64,000 bases of DNA from Epiperipatus broadwayi. Taxonomy: Eukaryota; Onychophora; Udeonychophora; Euonychophora; Peripatidae. Position 1 is the first letter of the stretch. The number at the start of each line of letters is the position of its first letter. The notes below the pieces were generated by a model. That model ran no database searches. It was not told where the DNA came from and saw nothing but the letters and a program-made list of their open reading frames with translations. Made by a program: the position numbers and the translations under genes. The DNA lies in assembly GCA_028023455.1 (NCBI GenBank), contig JAQFVV010012405.1, positions 2,129,677 through 2,193,676 on the forward strand. The letters run 5' to 3'. This document shows, one piece after another, positions 24,870 through 35,948 of the stretch.

Positions 24870-26731
24870 AGACATAAAAGTCTATTTAAACCCTAGAGTT
24901 ATATCAGAATTTTTATATTTATTAAAGTTAGTTTTTTTTTGAATAAGAATAAAATTTATAGTTGTTTTTTTTTTTGCATATAATTGAATTATTAAAGATT
25001 TAAAAATGAGTCATGTTATTGTTTAAATTTTTACATGTTAGGGCAATAAAAAATGTTTAATTTAATTATTTTTAATTTTTTTTTGTATAATTTAAGGATT
25101 ATAATTTCAAAAATATGTATAGAATTTTACTGAATTTAATACATTTTTATTTAGTTTAGGCTAACTTTATATAGAAGTTCAGTATACATGTGTAAGAGGT
25201 AAATAAAGGTGTTGACTTAAATGTTAGAAAAATTAGCATAGAAAGGTTGTAAGAAAAAAAGGGAATGTAAATGCAATCATCCAAATGTTCCAAATGTTTG
25301 TCAATTAACCATATCAAAACAAAACAAAAAAAAAAAATACAATATCTGGTATTTGTACATTTGTATTTGTAAATATATTTTTTATTTCTGATTACATGTT
25401 CAATGATGTATGAAGTAAAATATTGATTTGATATTAAATTTATTGAAAGAAAAATAATTATGATTGTTTAAAAATTTATCAAACTATTTTTCAGGTTTGA
25501 GAACTATTTGTTTAAGTCTACATTTTTATTTTTAAAATTAGATACATAAAAATACATCAAAATAAAATTACGATAAAGTTTTATTGAATGATTTATTATT
25601 AAGTTACAATTTTTTAAAAATATACAATATTTTAGTTTTTAAATAATAGAGGAAAAAAATTATCACTTTTTTTCACAAAAATTTTGTGTTTAAATTCAAG
25701 CTTATTAATGCTGCTAAATTCACTTTGTTTAGCAGTGCCTAGAGTTAAAATTTTAGAACATATTTTAACTTTAACTGAAATACAAACTTCAGTGTTTATT
25801 TTTTTTTAATAATATTTCATATTTCAAAATATAAAAATAACTTTATTGGATTATTTTTTATTTTGTATAAAATGGCTGTATTCATATATATTTGATTATT
25901 GATTGTCCAAGCCATTTGAGTCTTTAAACGACTTTTAGTTCCAGTTATTTTTTAATAATTGATTTTCTGCTTGATATTACTGTATCATTTTATCACATGA
26001 ATTAAAAAGTAAATTTGATTACTTAAATAAATTCTTAATTTGCTTTTACTAAAATCTATATAAACCTCTTTTTTTGTCATAAAATGTGTAGAAAAATAAT
26101 TCTACAAATAATCAGTGGAATCATTTGATATCTAAGATATATTGAAACTTTATATATATAAAAAAACTAAGTAAAAATATTAATTTCAATTGATATTTAT
26201 TCCTTATTTATTTATTAATTTTTAAATAAAAAAACAATTCCCTTGGATTTTTTTCTAAATAATTGAGTATATACATTTTTATGTAAATCAAAAAAATGGG
26301 GGAAAAACCCAATTTCTTATTCACAATGGCTGAAGTGATTTTAAAATATATTGAGTGATTGAAAATAGCTATTTTCTGTTTGTAAAATAGCAAAGATGTT
26401 AACTAGAGAATGTTTAAAAACTATTTTTAGTGGTATGCCCTGAAGATCACTAAAACCATTCAAACAGCGATTATATTAAGAACAGTGTACACAGAAATTT
26501 ATATATAACAATATTTGTTCAACAATAATAATGAGGTAAAAAATGTTAGGAATATAATAATAATCTATAAAATTAAATAAGCTATAATTTATCTTGGAGT
26601 GGAAATTTATTAGTAGTACAAGGAATCAATCAATTTTGCTACATGTTTTCCAATTTAAAAGTCTCTTACACATATACCCATGTATATTAGTTAATGTTTT
26701 TTTGAAGGTTTGTGATGATGGTGTTCTAGCT
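24870..26731. other. Nothing recognised
   Basis: Extremely AT-rich sequence with few CpG sites, no open frames with family signal and no clear repeat ends. Confidence 0.55.
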
Positions 26732-26825
26732 GTATTTTTATATTGGACTATTTCCATCAGCTAATATGTGTGTTGAATGTCTTTAGAAAAGTTTAATTTT
26801 ATTTAAATATTCCAAATGCATTCAA

Positions 26826-27020
26826 CTGTTAGTAATAACACAGCAAACAGGTTAGTATATGCACCAACTGTTAATAATATCACAGCAAACACCTGAAGAA
26901 GAGAGGAGAAAAATACCTCTCGAAACATTGTGCATATACTAACCTGTTTGCTGTGATATTACTAACAGTTAGTGCATATACTAACCTGTTTGCTGTGATA
27001 TTACTAAGAGTTAGTGCATA
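26826..27020. repeat. 42-bp subrepeats in opposed orientation around a hairpin
   Basis: Two minus-type copies of the unit (26826-26866 and 26867-26892, the second shortened) and two plus-type copies (26931-26972 and 26973-27014) face each other. The 40-bp hairpin at 26893-26932 is the hinge. The result is a local palindrome inside the left terminal repeat region. Confidence 0.75.
26893..26932 (+). ncRNA. Hammerhead ribozyme-like motif (probably degenerate)
   Basis: CTGAAGA at 26893-26899 fits the CUGANGA core. GAGAGG (26901-26906) pairs perfectly with CCTCTC (26916-26921) as stem II, and GAAAC follows at 26922-26926. Sequence before the core (ATCACAGCAAACA) is complementary to sequence after it (TGTTTGCTGTGAT), as stem I would be. 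Departures from the consensus are one extra A after the core and no NUH cleavage triplet where stem I resumes (AAC is found). Known hammerheads occur in Penelope-like elements and retrozymes. This is therefore a relic or a look-alike rather than an active ribozyme. Confidence 0.4.
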
Positions 27021-27450
27021 TACTGAAGTGGTAAATCTGTGGTACATATTTAACTTCACTGCCTGATGACATTACATACCTTTAAAGTAGGGTTTGAATC
27101 TGTTATGTGTTTATTTGGTCATCCAGGAATGTTAAGCACGCACATATACACATATCACTTCCACCTTGTTTATTTAAGAAAAAGGTTATGTGTAACCAGT
27201 TAAATTATTATTTTAGCTTAAGTATATTTTATTTTCAAGCTTGTAAATTCCCTTCATTTAAATAATTGTATATGTGTGTATATGTATTACAGATATAAAA
27301 ATAAATACAATTAATGTAGAGCTAAAGCAATGCCAGAAATTCTAAAAAATATTATTACAATTTTAAAATGTCAAAAATACATTTAAATAATTTGCTTTCT
27401 GGAACGTATTGTTTACATCTTCCAATATTGCTAAATTTTAAGTATAGGAG

Positions 27451-28950
27451 GAGCAGAAGTTCTAGGAATGCGCAAAAGGAGTTCAAATGACTCTTTTCTC
27501 TGGTATTAGTGTAGAGTGGTAATAAAATGGACTGTGAGTAAAAGGAATTTGCCTCCCTGATCTTAAATCGCCTCTGTCCTGCCTCCCTGCTATGCCATCG
27601 CTGCTTGAAAACTGTTGTGCTTAATTATAAAAGAATATTGGAAGATGCCTACCATTATTTTATTAATATTGTGCCTTCGTGTCCAAACTTCGTGTAGTTA
27701 TCTTAAATGGCCGCTGTAAATAGTAAAGGTAATCCGTTTTGCCGAAGAATAAACTCTTAATTTTCCTCACTTCATTTCTGTCCTAAATCTTAATTGTAAT
27801 CAGAATGTAACTTTTATTTATTTGGTAAATGACTGTAAACTAATTATCACTAAACATCACATGGCACTACTATATGGAGAGTGTTGTTTTTTTTAAACTA
27901 ATTATCATTAAATTTATGATTTTCTCTTAAGTTTTCAACTCGTTCTTTGAAACGCTAAGCACAGAATTATGTACTTTAAACCTATCATTAGTTTTAAAGT
28001 TTCACACTCTAATTATTTTATTTCATGCGGCAAAACTTATTTTAAATATATCTCTTATTAAATTAGTTTTAGTATGCTAATGTTTTAATCTAGCGAACTT
28101 ATATTATTTCAATCATCATTCCAATATTTTGGAATGTTCAATTAGTTTAAACGTAAAATTTCTTCTTGAACGCTGTTCGCTCGGTTAAATATTTTGAAAT
28201 TATGGTTAATGGCGGATTGTTTAAAAATCATATCACTATCGATATTTAAATGCAATTTATGTTCTTTTAATAAACTTGATTATTAATATACTTAATAACT
28301 ATTTATTATTTATATGCCATTAAGAGTTAAATTGCTTATAATGTATTTGTTGTTTAAAATACTTGGACTTGTTAAATAGGAAAATAATATTTTTCCCTCT
28401 TCTATATTCGACATCCTAAATTTATTAAAGTTATATGTACGATGCTGAGTGGGTTATTATTTTATCATGGCGTTACGCATGCTATTATTGCTTTATATAA
28501 GCTTAAATTATTTCATTAGTCATTGAAGACTTAAGCCATATTCGCGTTGCTTACTTATGATAGCATTTAAAGAATTATATTTTGCTTTATCATATTTACT
28601 CATCCGAAATCCGGATTTTCTTCACGTAACTCGTATAGGAATGAAGTTTGATATAACCGATCTCAAGATAAGCATTAGAGTATTAAGGCTCTGCATGTGA
28701 CACGTTGGAGGGCGTGCCATGGAATCCTTACCACTCATATTTTCGAATATATCCTTGTGATAAATACAAGCGGAATCATATATGTGATAAAGTCTTCCAG
28801 TCTAAAGACGGACATCTTCTCCATTTTACGCTATTATTATAAGTCAGCACTGCGAGTTCATTTATGTATAGTTCTCATATTAACTATAAGACGTAGCGCA
28901 GTGATGTTTGTAAACCACTCATTTTATAATTAGTCGAATATTTTAGGATT
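27451..28950. promoter_or_regulatory. CpG-retaining low-repeat island, possible promoter/first exon
   Basis: This block has far more CpG than its surroundings: I count eight in 27451-27780 and six in 28141-28260, against a handful in the 1.8 kb before 26732. It lacks homopolymers. At 27707-27728 there is ATGGCCGCTGTAAATAGTAA followed by AG|GTAATC, which would make a short first coding exon (MAAVNSK) with a donor site. In invertebrates CpG-retaining islands often mark unmethylated promoters, but young transposon sequence gives the same signal. No downstream exon was found. The ACTCTCCATA repeat copy lies at 27846-27890. Confidence 0.3.
27846..27890 (+). repeat. ACTCTCCATA repeat-family copy
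   Basis: CACTAAACATCACATGGCAC is followed by TACTATATGGAGAGTGTTGT. It is the reverse complement of the 19177-19243 copy apart from an 18-base internal difference. Confidence 0.7.
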
Positions 28951-29951
28951 GTCATAGTAAAGTTAATTTAGGCTAATCCATTCCTCATTTGTACAGGTCC
29001 AAATATGCTCATAAACAATAAGTTGTTAAGTATCATATCAAGAGTAAAACTCTCTGTAGAGATGAATTTGTAAACATCCTTATCATTACTTTAAAGTAAT
29101 GGTTACAGCATTGATAACATTGATTTATTATTATCTATAACTTATTAGCATACTAAATCAGTTGCTTATATGCAAAGTAAACCGCATTAAATCTGTGCTA
29201 TGTTTTTCTAATGTAAATTAAATTGTTTATATTTATTAAATTATTATGTTTTAATAATTACTCATTCGTTTGTGCCTTACTGAATCTCATTCACTGAATT
29301 CCATTTAATATTTATAAATAATATTAATCTTATTTAGAAGTTATAACATTATCTTAAATAAACATTTATCTCTGAGTTATTCTGTCTTTGCTCATTCTGG
29401 ATGGATACTAATTTTATAATTCATGTTTCTTTTGCAATGCTAGCTGTGTGCAATTTATTTAGTCTTATAGATTTTCCTTTATATAAGATATTTGATTGAG
29501 CCAAGATTTGATATTATTTATTACATTAATTACCCTATAGATCTCATGTTTCTCTGCTGTTTCTCTGGGACCAGAATGAATGAAATTTCAGGTTATCATC
29601 AGAAGTGTTGTTAATAAAGTTATAGTTTTAGAGAAGAGCAAATAGGGCAGAATTCATAATTGCTCCTGACCTGTGTATCTCGGGCATGAGTGGATTTATG
29701 GTACTTTTGCTTAGATTCTAAACCTTGTTAAATTAACATACAATTCTGACCGGTACAATACTAACCTGTTTGCTGTGGTATTACTAACAGTTGTTTGCTG
29801 TGATATTACTAACAGTTGGGGAATATACTAACCTGTTTGCTGTGATATTACTAACATTTGAATGCATTTGGAATATTTAAATAAAATTAAACTTTTTTTA
29901 AAGACATTCAACACACATATTAGATGATGGAAATAGTCCAATATAAAAATA

Positions 29952-30513
29952 TATTAGTTAATATGTATAATTATTTTAATAATTATTAACTTTTAGCAAT
30001 TCAAATATCTATAGCAGACAATATACCATTTCCATATACAAATGAAACTCTAAAGTTCACAATTTAAGTGCTTTATTGGACAAACAATTTATATGTTTAC
30101 TTAATAACTTTCATTCCACTAGTACTTCTCACTTGTAGTTTAGTTAACTTCAGTTGATTACTCTTTTTTTGGTAACTATTTTAATTGACAACAAATACTT
30201 TTTCTTTTCACACACACCTTTGACTTTTATTTATACTCAGTTAATTTGTATGTAAATGCCTTTATTTGCATCCAAATTTCATTTAATTAAATTTTCTATT
30301 AGGATGATCTCTTTATAGATTTTCTAGAGTAGTTTTTTAATAGAGAGAAATGGTTTATAAGTGAAAAACATATATGTATTTACAAAATTAAATCATCTTT
30401 ATTTACACATATGTTTTATATGCACAGACATTTCACTTCTCTTCTACTTTAGAAATAATGGTCTTAATGTGAATGGTCTTAATTACATTCATGGTCTCTA
30501 AAATTGAAAGATA
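29952..30513. other. Nothing recognised
   Basis: AT-rich spacer between the inverted-repeat unit and the LTR element. No coding or repeat signal is seen. Confidence 0.5.
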
Positions 30514-30517
30514 GTCT

Positions 30518-33099
30518 TGTACCAGTTCGAAATCCCCATAAGTGGTCTTATACAGCTAGACCCATATACGTGCCGAGCATTAAGTGACGTATGTTACAAA
30601 ATGGGAAATCGATAACAATTCTCCAAAAATATTGTTGATTAAATATAAATAAATATCTCTAAAGAATTATTAGAGGAAGTAGATTGAACCTAAAATTAGG
30701 TCAATCGAAGCCTTCCCTGTTAAATTATTTCACAATTGTCCGATTAACTATACGTTGACCATTTGGAGTCTTTACACACCTTTAAGAGCACCGAAATGTT
30801 TTACTTCGGCCTCTAGCGCCACCCCCGTTCAAGACGGTATTGTTTATTTTCCTTTTCTCTCCCGAGAGAGTGTGCAATGACTGGTCATTATCGAATATTA
30901 ATAATTCAAGAAGTTTGGACTGGAATAAAGGAAACAATCCAACTCCCTGGTAAGTTACCCCTATCTAGCTCATTATGTGTTCTTTAAATCTCAGGTTACT
31001 AAGTGGGTTAGCATTTTGATTAAATAACTACAATCCTATCTGCTAATGAATCAATAAATATTTCAAAACCAAGTAAAGGAAACTGTAAACGATTTAACTA
31101 TGAAATGTACTATTTATTATTCCCAGATTATTATATATTTCCCTCCACCAATTACATATAAAAACAAAAATAATTTAATCCAGTTCATATCTCACATAAC
31201 GAAAATGTAATATTAATGAGATATCACTGGAGTAAATTGAAAATTCATTTACAGAAACAAATGCGTATATATAACAAAAAAAAAAAAATATTTAAAGGAT
31301 TGCACAATGGGTGTGACCTATATCCCTTCTCCCACTCTAAAGTAATAATTCAAAAATCAAATGTATGCAGCAAATATCATATATATAATAAAAAAAATAA
31401 ATTTAAATATAAAGGTCAATCTTGATAATATACGAGTACATAAAAACCCAGTAATTATTTATATATCTAAGAAAAAAAAACTTTAATATTATAAAAATAG
31501 AGAAGATAAATATAAAAAATTTTTTTTTTTATATACACTCATCTGAACTTGTTCTTTCATTAAGTTCAACTTTCATGGACCACACGGCTACTTAACAGGG
31601 CAGATAGGGCTTCCTTTCACCAATACACGTATGAGTCTTATTTCCATCAGGGTCGGCTGTTTCTCCTATGGCATTTTCGGGTTTGATGGACGAACAGGTG
31701 GTGCACTGCGGCTAGAAGTCTACTCCATGATAGAGTAGTAAACTGGAACAAGCAATAAGGTCATCTTCTTGATTGTAGGGTCGGTGAATATAATTCTCAC
31801 GTAGATATATATATATATCGCTTTCACGGCAGATTTATTATACACCTAGGCTATACTAATACTTGCTGGTAACTCAAGCTTAGGCTCGACATGTAGGTCA
31901 AATACGAATTTAAATTCTCCAAATCTGATTCTTCTTCTTTTTTTTTTTTTTTTATTAAACGGATATGGGATTCATATTGTTGATAACTTTTCTAAAATCC
32001 CTTAATGATCCTCCCATGTTCGAAAAGCTAATTTCAAATTTCCTTTCTTTCTATTCTTTAGACCAGCCAGATACAACTATAAATTTCGGCAAACACATAT
32101 CGTTTCTCCTTTCTTTCTGCTTTGTTATCTTCTGCAAGCATATACCATTCCATTACTTAGACATGCTGGAGCCAACTCTTATTTTAGCAAACATAGATCG
32201 TCCTATTTCTGGAACAAGCTGGAAACAAAGTTTTTTTTTTTTTAAACATCTGCCATCTGACTGCTTTGGCTAGCTAGGAACAACTGAACTCAATGCCCCA
32301 AGTAAGTAGCACATATATCGCCCAATTAGTACAATTGTAATACCCCCCTAAGAACTATTTCATCAGCCAATAATAAGACTATACCTTTATATTACTTTAC
32401 CTACATTCTTTCACTTTTTATGTATTAAAGTACGATTTCTCTAATATTGGAATTTGTATAGCTTCCATATTTATTAATTACACCACGCATTGTGCTTACA
32501 TTTTTTTAGATAAAATCAACTTTTTGATTTTATCTTTATCCACGATCAACCAGAACAAATTTTTTTATATAAAACATTTTTCTTTGGCCAAAAGTAGACT
32601 ACAATTGACAAAAGGTTTTTTTTTTTTTTGATAAATTAATATTAATTACCAACCATCTTATTCTAATAAATATAAAATTTAAATTCCAATAAGTACAAAA
32701 TTCAAATTCTATTTAAACAATTTTTAGGAAAAAGAAAAATACATTTCTATATACGTGTATCGGAACATTTACAAGTGGTAATAAACTTAAATACAAAGAA
32801 ACTGTTCCACACGTAAACAAATGTTACAAGCTTAGTTTTCCTTTTATGATATAGATTTGCTGTGCGAATAAAATTATTAACACATATACTGCATACACTT
32901 GTACTGTGGGTATAATAGGAATATAATATAGACCAAACCCATTTATTTATGTACTATATATAAGTACCTTCAAATACACATCTAAATTATAAATTTAATA
33001 GATCTGTTAAAATTACACTTTTAATCTGATAAATTTTAGCTGTGCTGAATCTTCAGCAACAGCCATTTTGTTCATGGCCGTTATACACGGTCTGGCACA
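30518..33099 (-). repeat. 3' LTR of the gag-only element (2582 bp)
   Basis: It starts TGTACC and ends GGCACA on the + strand, and has TG...CA ends in either orientation. It is nearly identical to the right repeat once the 768-bp insertion there is removed. Visible differences are mainly homopolymer lengths and single substitutions. It contains a + strand open frame of 102 codons at 31965-32273, antisense to the element, present in both LTRs. Confidence 0.9.
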
Positions 33100-33113
33100 A
33101 TATCCCCGTCCCT
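33100..33113 (-). promoter_or_regulatory. Polypurine tract
   Basis: Read on the minus strand, AGGGACGGGGATAT lies directly before the 3' LTR. A purine-rich stretch here primes plus-strand DNA synthesis in LTR retrotransposons. Confidence 0.7.
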
Positions 33114-33418
33114 GATGAGACTTAAAAAGGAAACCATTCTTTTTTAATGGTCTTATTTAATTATTTATCCTCTTATCTAATTATTTACGTTGTACATTTA
33201 ACATTTATATTATTAGTTATAGTATGACAGTTATACCGTTCATTCGGTAGCAATGTAAACCCATAGCCCCTCAAACATCAATATGCATGGCCCAGACTAC
33301 ATCGTCATCCCGCATGCTACCTCGAGACCATGAGAAACCCAGAGCATCAGTCTACAGATCCCTACTTCATCCAGAACTCTGTGACACAACGTATGTAAAG
33401 TACTGTAATATCTAAATA

Positions 33419-33580
33419 AATGCATCCACGCTCATACTTTTGGAGACTTGCAGGATCTTTTTGCATTTTATATAATGAAGAAATGAACTCTATTTAAGAA
33501 GAGTTTTACGAATATATATATAACCTTAATGAATGCACCCACGCTCATTCATTTGGAGGCTTACAGGGTCTTGTTGCATC
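33419..33580. repeat. Two ~48-bp direct repeats in the internal region
   Basis: AATGCATCCACGCTCATACT at 33419 and AATGCACCCACGCTCATTCA at 33532 each continue through GGAGRCTTRCAGGRTCTT to TTGCATC/T. The offset is about 113 bases. They lie in the non-coding 3' part of the element, beyond gag. Confidence 0.8.
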
Positions 33581-33854
33581 GCAAGGTTGAGGGTCTCTGA
33601 GAGAAAAAAAAACTTTTTCCCTTTTCTCAGCAAAACGGTACCCCCCGCACTAGTGACAGAGTACATCACCGACATAACACCACAAAATTCCAAACTACAT
33701 ATAGATCTCCAGCCAACCCTCCAAACTCTCACCATCTCCCAATAGAACATGAGCAAACTGATATAATCCAAACCTCACACGCAATGCTTGAAAAAACCAC
33801 AAAGTCCACACCTCCACTTTTAAACGATATACTCACTTAAACTACAACTGCTAG

Positions 33855-35130
33855 TTATTTAATATTTATCTTTACTCCCCCCAGGCTTAGGCAAAACTGG
33901 CCTATATCCCTGCCTTTTTCATATTTCTTTCCCTGGTCATTTACGTTACTTTCATTATATTTGACATCCGTTTCTGAATTCCAATTTCTGGGCTTTGCCT
34001 TTCTCTGTCCTTCCCTTTGATCATCATCATCACTGTCCCATATTACTGCGCTAATATGCGAATTTTCCCTAACTTTATCAGGGGGTTTGCCCATTTGGTT
34101 CATGTCCAACACGTTTAATAACTCCGCCATCTGTTCCATTGTGTTTACATTTGCTGTCAACAATGTTTGTTCTATTTGGAAAGGAAAATTATGTCTAATT
34201 ATTCTAATAATTTGACCCTCCGATGTTTGGCAGGCATTTAATTTTCTTAATTTGGCCGCTTGCCTACGAAAAAATTGAGAGTAGTTTTCGCTCATGTTAC
34301 TCTTGTATTTTTCCTGCATTATTTGATACAGGATGGTCTCCTGATGCTCTGGGCTCCAGAAATTTCTAATAATCATGTCCTTATATTGATTGAAGGTTTG
34401 AGGATGATGAAACAAAGACTCCCACCAAGCTAATGCGTCTCCATTAAGATGAGCGCTGGCAATAGCCAATTTACTGATTTCATTAACTTTATTTTTACAA
34501 AATTAATTCTCCAGACTTATTATATGATCCACTGGAGCCTCCCCTGTTTTTCCTTCGAATATACGGATTTTTAAAAATTGGTTTATATTTGGTTGTGGCA
34601 GCTGATCACTTCCACCAGTCTTTTCTACCAGAACATCAAGATGATCTCCACTATTCCCAATATAGTTGTCTTGTTCCTTTTTAACACTTTCAACCATCCT
34701 ATTTTGTTTGTCCTTGATTTCTGTGTCCTGCTTTGTCTCTTCTGGCCCTAATTTAATTGACTGTTTATCTATTATATTTGCTTCTATCTCACCTCCCCCC
34801 CCTTATTTTGCTTAGATTTATCATATTTCATTTCCAACTTTTGAAATCTTAAATCTATTTCCCGTACTAATTCACTTCGTACTTCCTCTATTTTCTGAAA
34901 GATATCTTCCTCTTGTTTAGCCCCTCTGTTCTCCATCTTTCTACTTCTTTTGACATTTTAGCCATTTCCTCTTTCACAAGGTTTGTGAATTCTTCCATTT
35001 CCTTTAAGCATTCTTTTTTCTTCCCTAGTTCATTTTTCTGATCATCCACTCCCTGCTCTTCAGACTGACTTACTGGTGTTTCACTGTTTATTTTCTGTTC
35101 CATTTTGATTTTCCCTGCTCTTGTAAGCAT
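33855..35130 (-). pseudogene. gag: Gag-like coding region of the LTR element, disrupted
   Basis: A minus-strand coding region starts at an ATG at 35130. The first part (35130-34888) is E/K-rich and predicted coiled coil (KKECLKEMEEF, MAKMSKEVERW). The reading frame is lost around 34.92 kb near a short G run, continues in a different frame, and passes a poly-G/C run at about 34793-34803. It reaches a segment 34697-34503 ending in an in-frame TAA at 34503-34505. The same frame then runs on to 33855 and contains LNGDALAWWESL, the signature of the retrotransposon Gag (capsid) domain, and FRRQAAKLRKLN. No CCHC zinc knuckle is visible at the C-terminal end. Retrotransposon Gag packages the element RNA. 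With at least one frameshift and one stop, this copy would not make full-length Gag unless by recoding. Confidence 0.8.
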
Positions 35131-35925
35131 TTATCGGTTTAATTTATTTAACTTTTTAAAACTCAAAGTATTCTATCTTTACACTAACGTTTATTAACTC
35201 AATTCCAAAAAACTATTTTATTTACTTTCGTATAATAAATATGCAGTACACCTTGCCTTACATTATCCCCTAGTAATCGCCCTTTTCTTCCAGCACAATT
35301 TCCTTGATTTCTATAAACAATTTGCTCTCACGTGTAATAATATAAAAAAAATTTCAAATGCCCCATTCTACTTATATGCCCTAACAATGACAGAATTATT
35401 CCTCTAACTTCTGTTAATACATTTATTTTGTTCATGATAATAAACTCTTGCTCGAAAATAAATCTTTTAACTAAATAATTAAAACCGTATATTATTTACA
35501 CAATGCCCTCTTTTTTACTTTTACTTAAACTTAGTTTTTCAGTAGGTTTTAATATAACAGAAATAATATAAGATTTTTTTCGCTAAACATTACTTTTATT
35601 TTTATGTTACTTTTCTTTTATTAAGAAAAGAAAATCAATAGATTTTTGTAAACGCTATAATATTGGTTTGTGACTATCACATGTGGCTATTTACTGTTTC
35701 ACTATTATTTTATTTTTTTACTCTTATATTTCGTTCATTTATTTATTTTGGGCCACGCTAAATTTTTTTATTTCAAACGTTCTTTTAACTAATTATTAAA
35801 ATCTTATCTCCTTTACAAACGTCCTTTTCTTAACTTATCCCTCCTAAATTGGTTTTGAAACCATGAAAATATAGTATAGATTTCCGCTAATACTATCTTT
35901 TTTTAATCTTAATCTAGTTCGTCGG

Positions 35926-35943
35926 GCCCCACATTGGGCGCCA
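35926..35943 (-). promoter_or_regulatory. tRNA primer-binding site (tRNA-Lys type)
   Basis: On the minus strand TGGCGCCCAATGTGGGGC begins five bases after the 5' LTR. It is complementary, with one mismatch by my recollection, to the 3' end of animal tRNA-Lys(CTT) plus CCA. It fixes the orientation of the element. Confidence 0.8.
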
Positions 35944-35948
35944 TTTTC

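Larger units (their letters stand above)
26732..29951. mobile_element. 3.2-kb unit bounded by ~128-bp terminal inverted repeats
   Basis: The left arm 26732-26859 and right arm 29824-29951 are reverse complements with only a handful of differences. Outermost bases read TATTTTTATATTGGACTATT and the inner edge is CTAACCTGTTTGCTGTG. Extra direct and inverted copies of the roughly 42-bp unit CTAACCTGTTTGCTGTGATA...ACAGTTAGTGCATATA sit just inside both arms (26860-27020 and 29755-29850). No transposase frame is visible between them, so if it is a DNA element it is non-autonomous. I found no convincing target duplication. The interior includes a hammerhead-like hairpin, an ACTCTCCATA repeat copy and a CpG-retaining block. 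Confidence 0.7.

Noticed and set aside
19177-27890. Large 8.7-kb transposon bounded by inverted ACTCTCCATA repeats
   Set aside because: The two copies are in inverted orientation, but the same repeat occurs elsewhere singly, the right copy lies inside another inverted-repeat unit, and no transposase or target duplication supports one large element.
28697-28933. 78-codon + frame in the CpG-retaining island
   Set aside because: It starts from GTG rather than ATG and shows no domain. Open length is expected in less AT-rich DNA.
33526-33771. Opposing 70- and 81-codon frames in the LTR element interior
   Set aside because: Overlapping frames on both strands over a direct repeat, with no pol, env or gag motif; regarded as chance.
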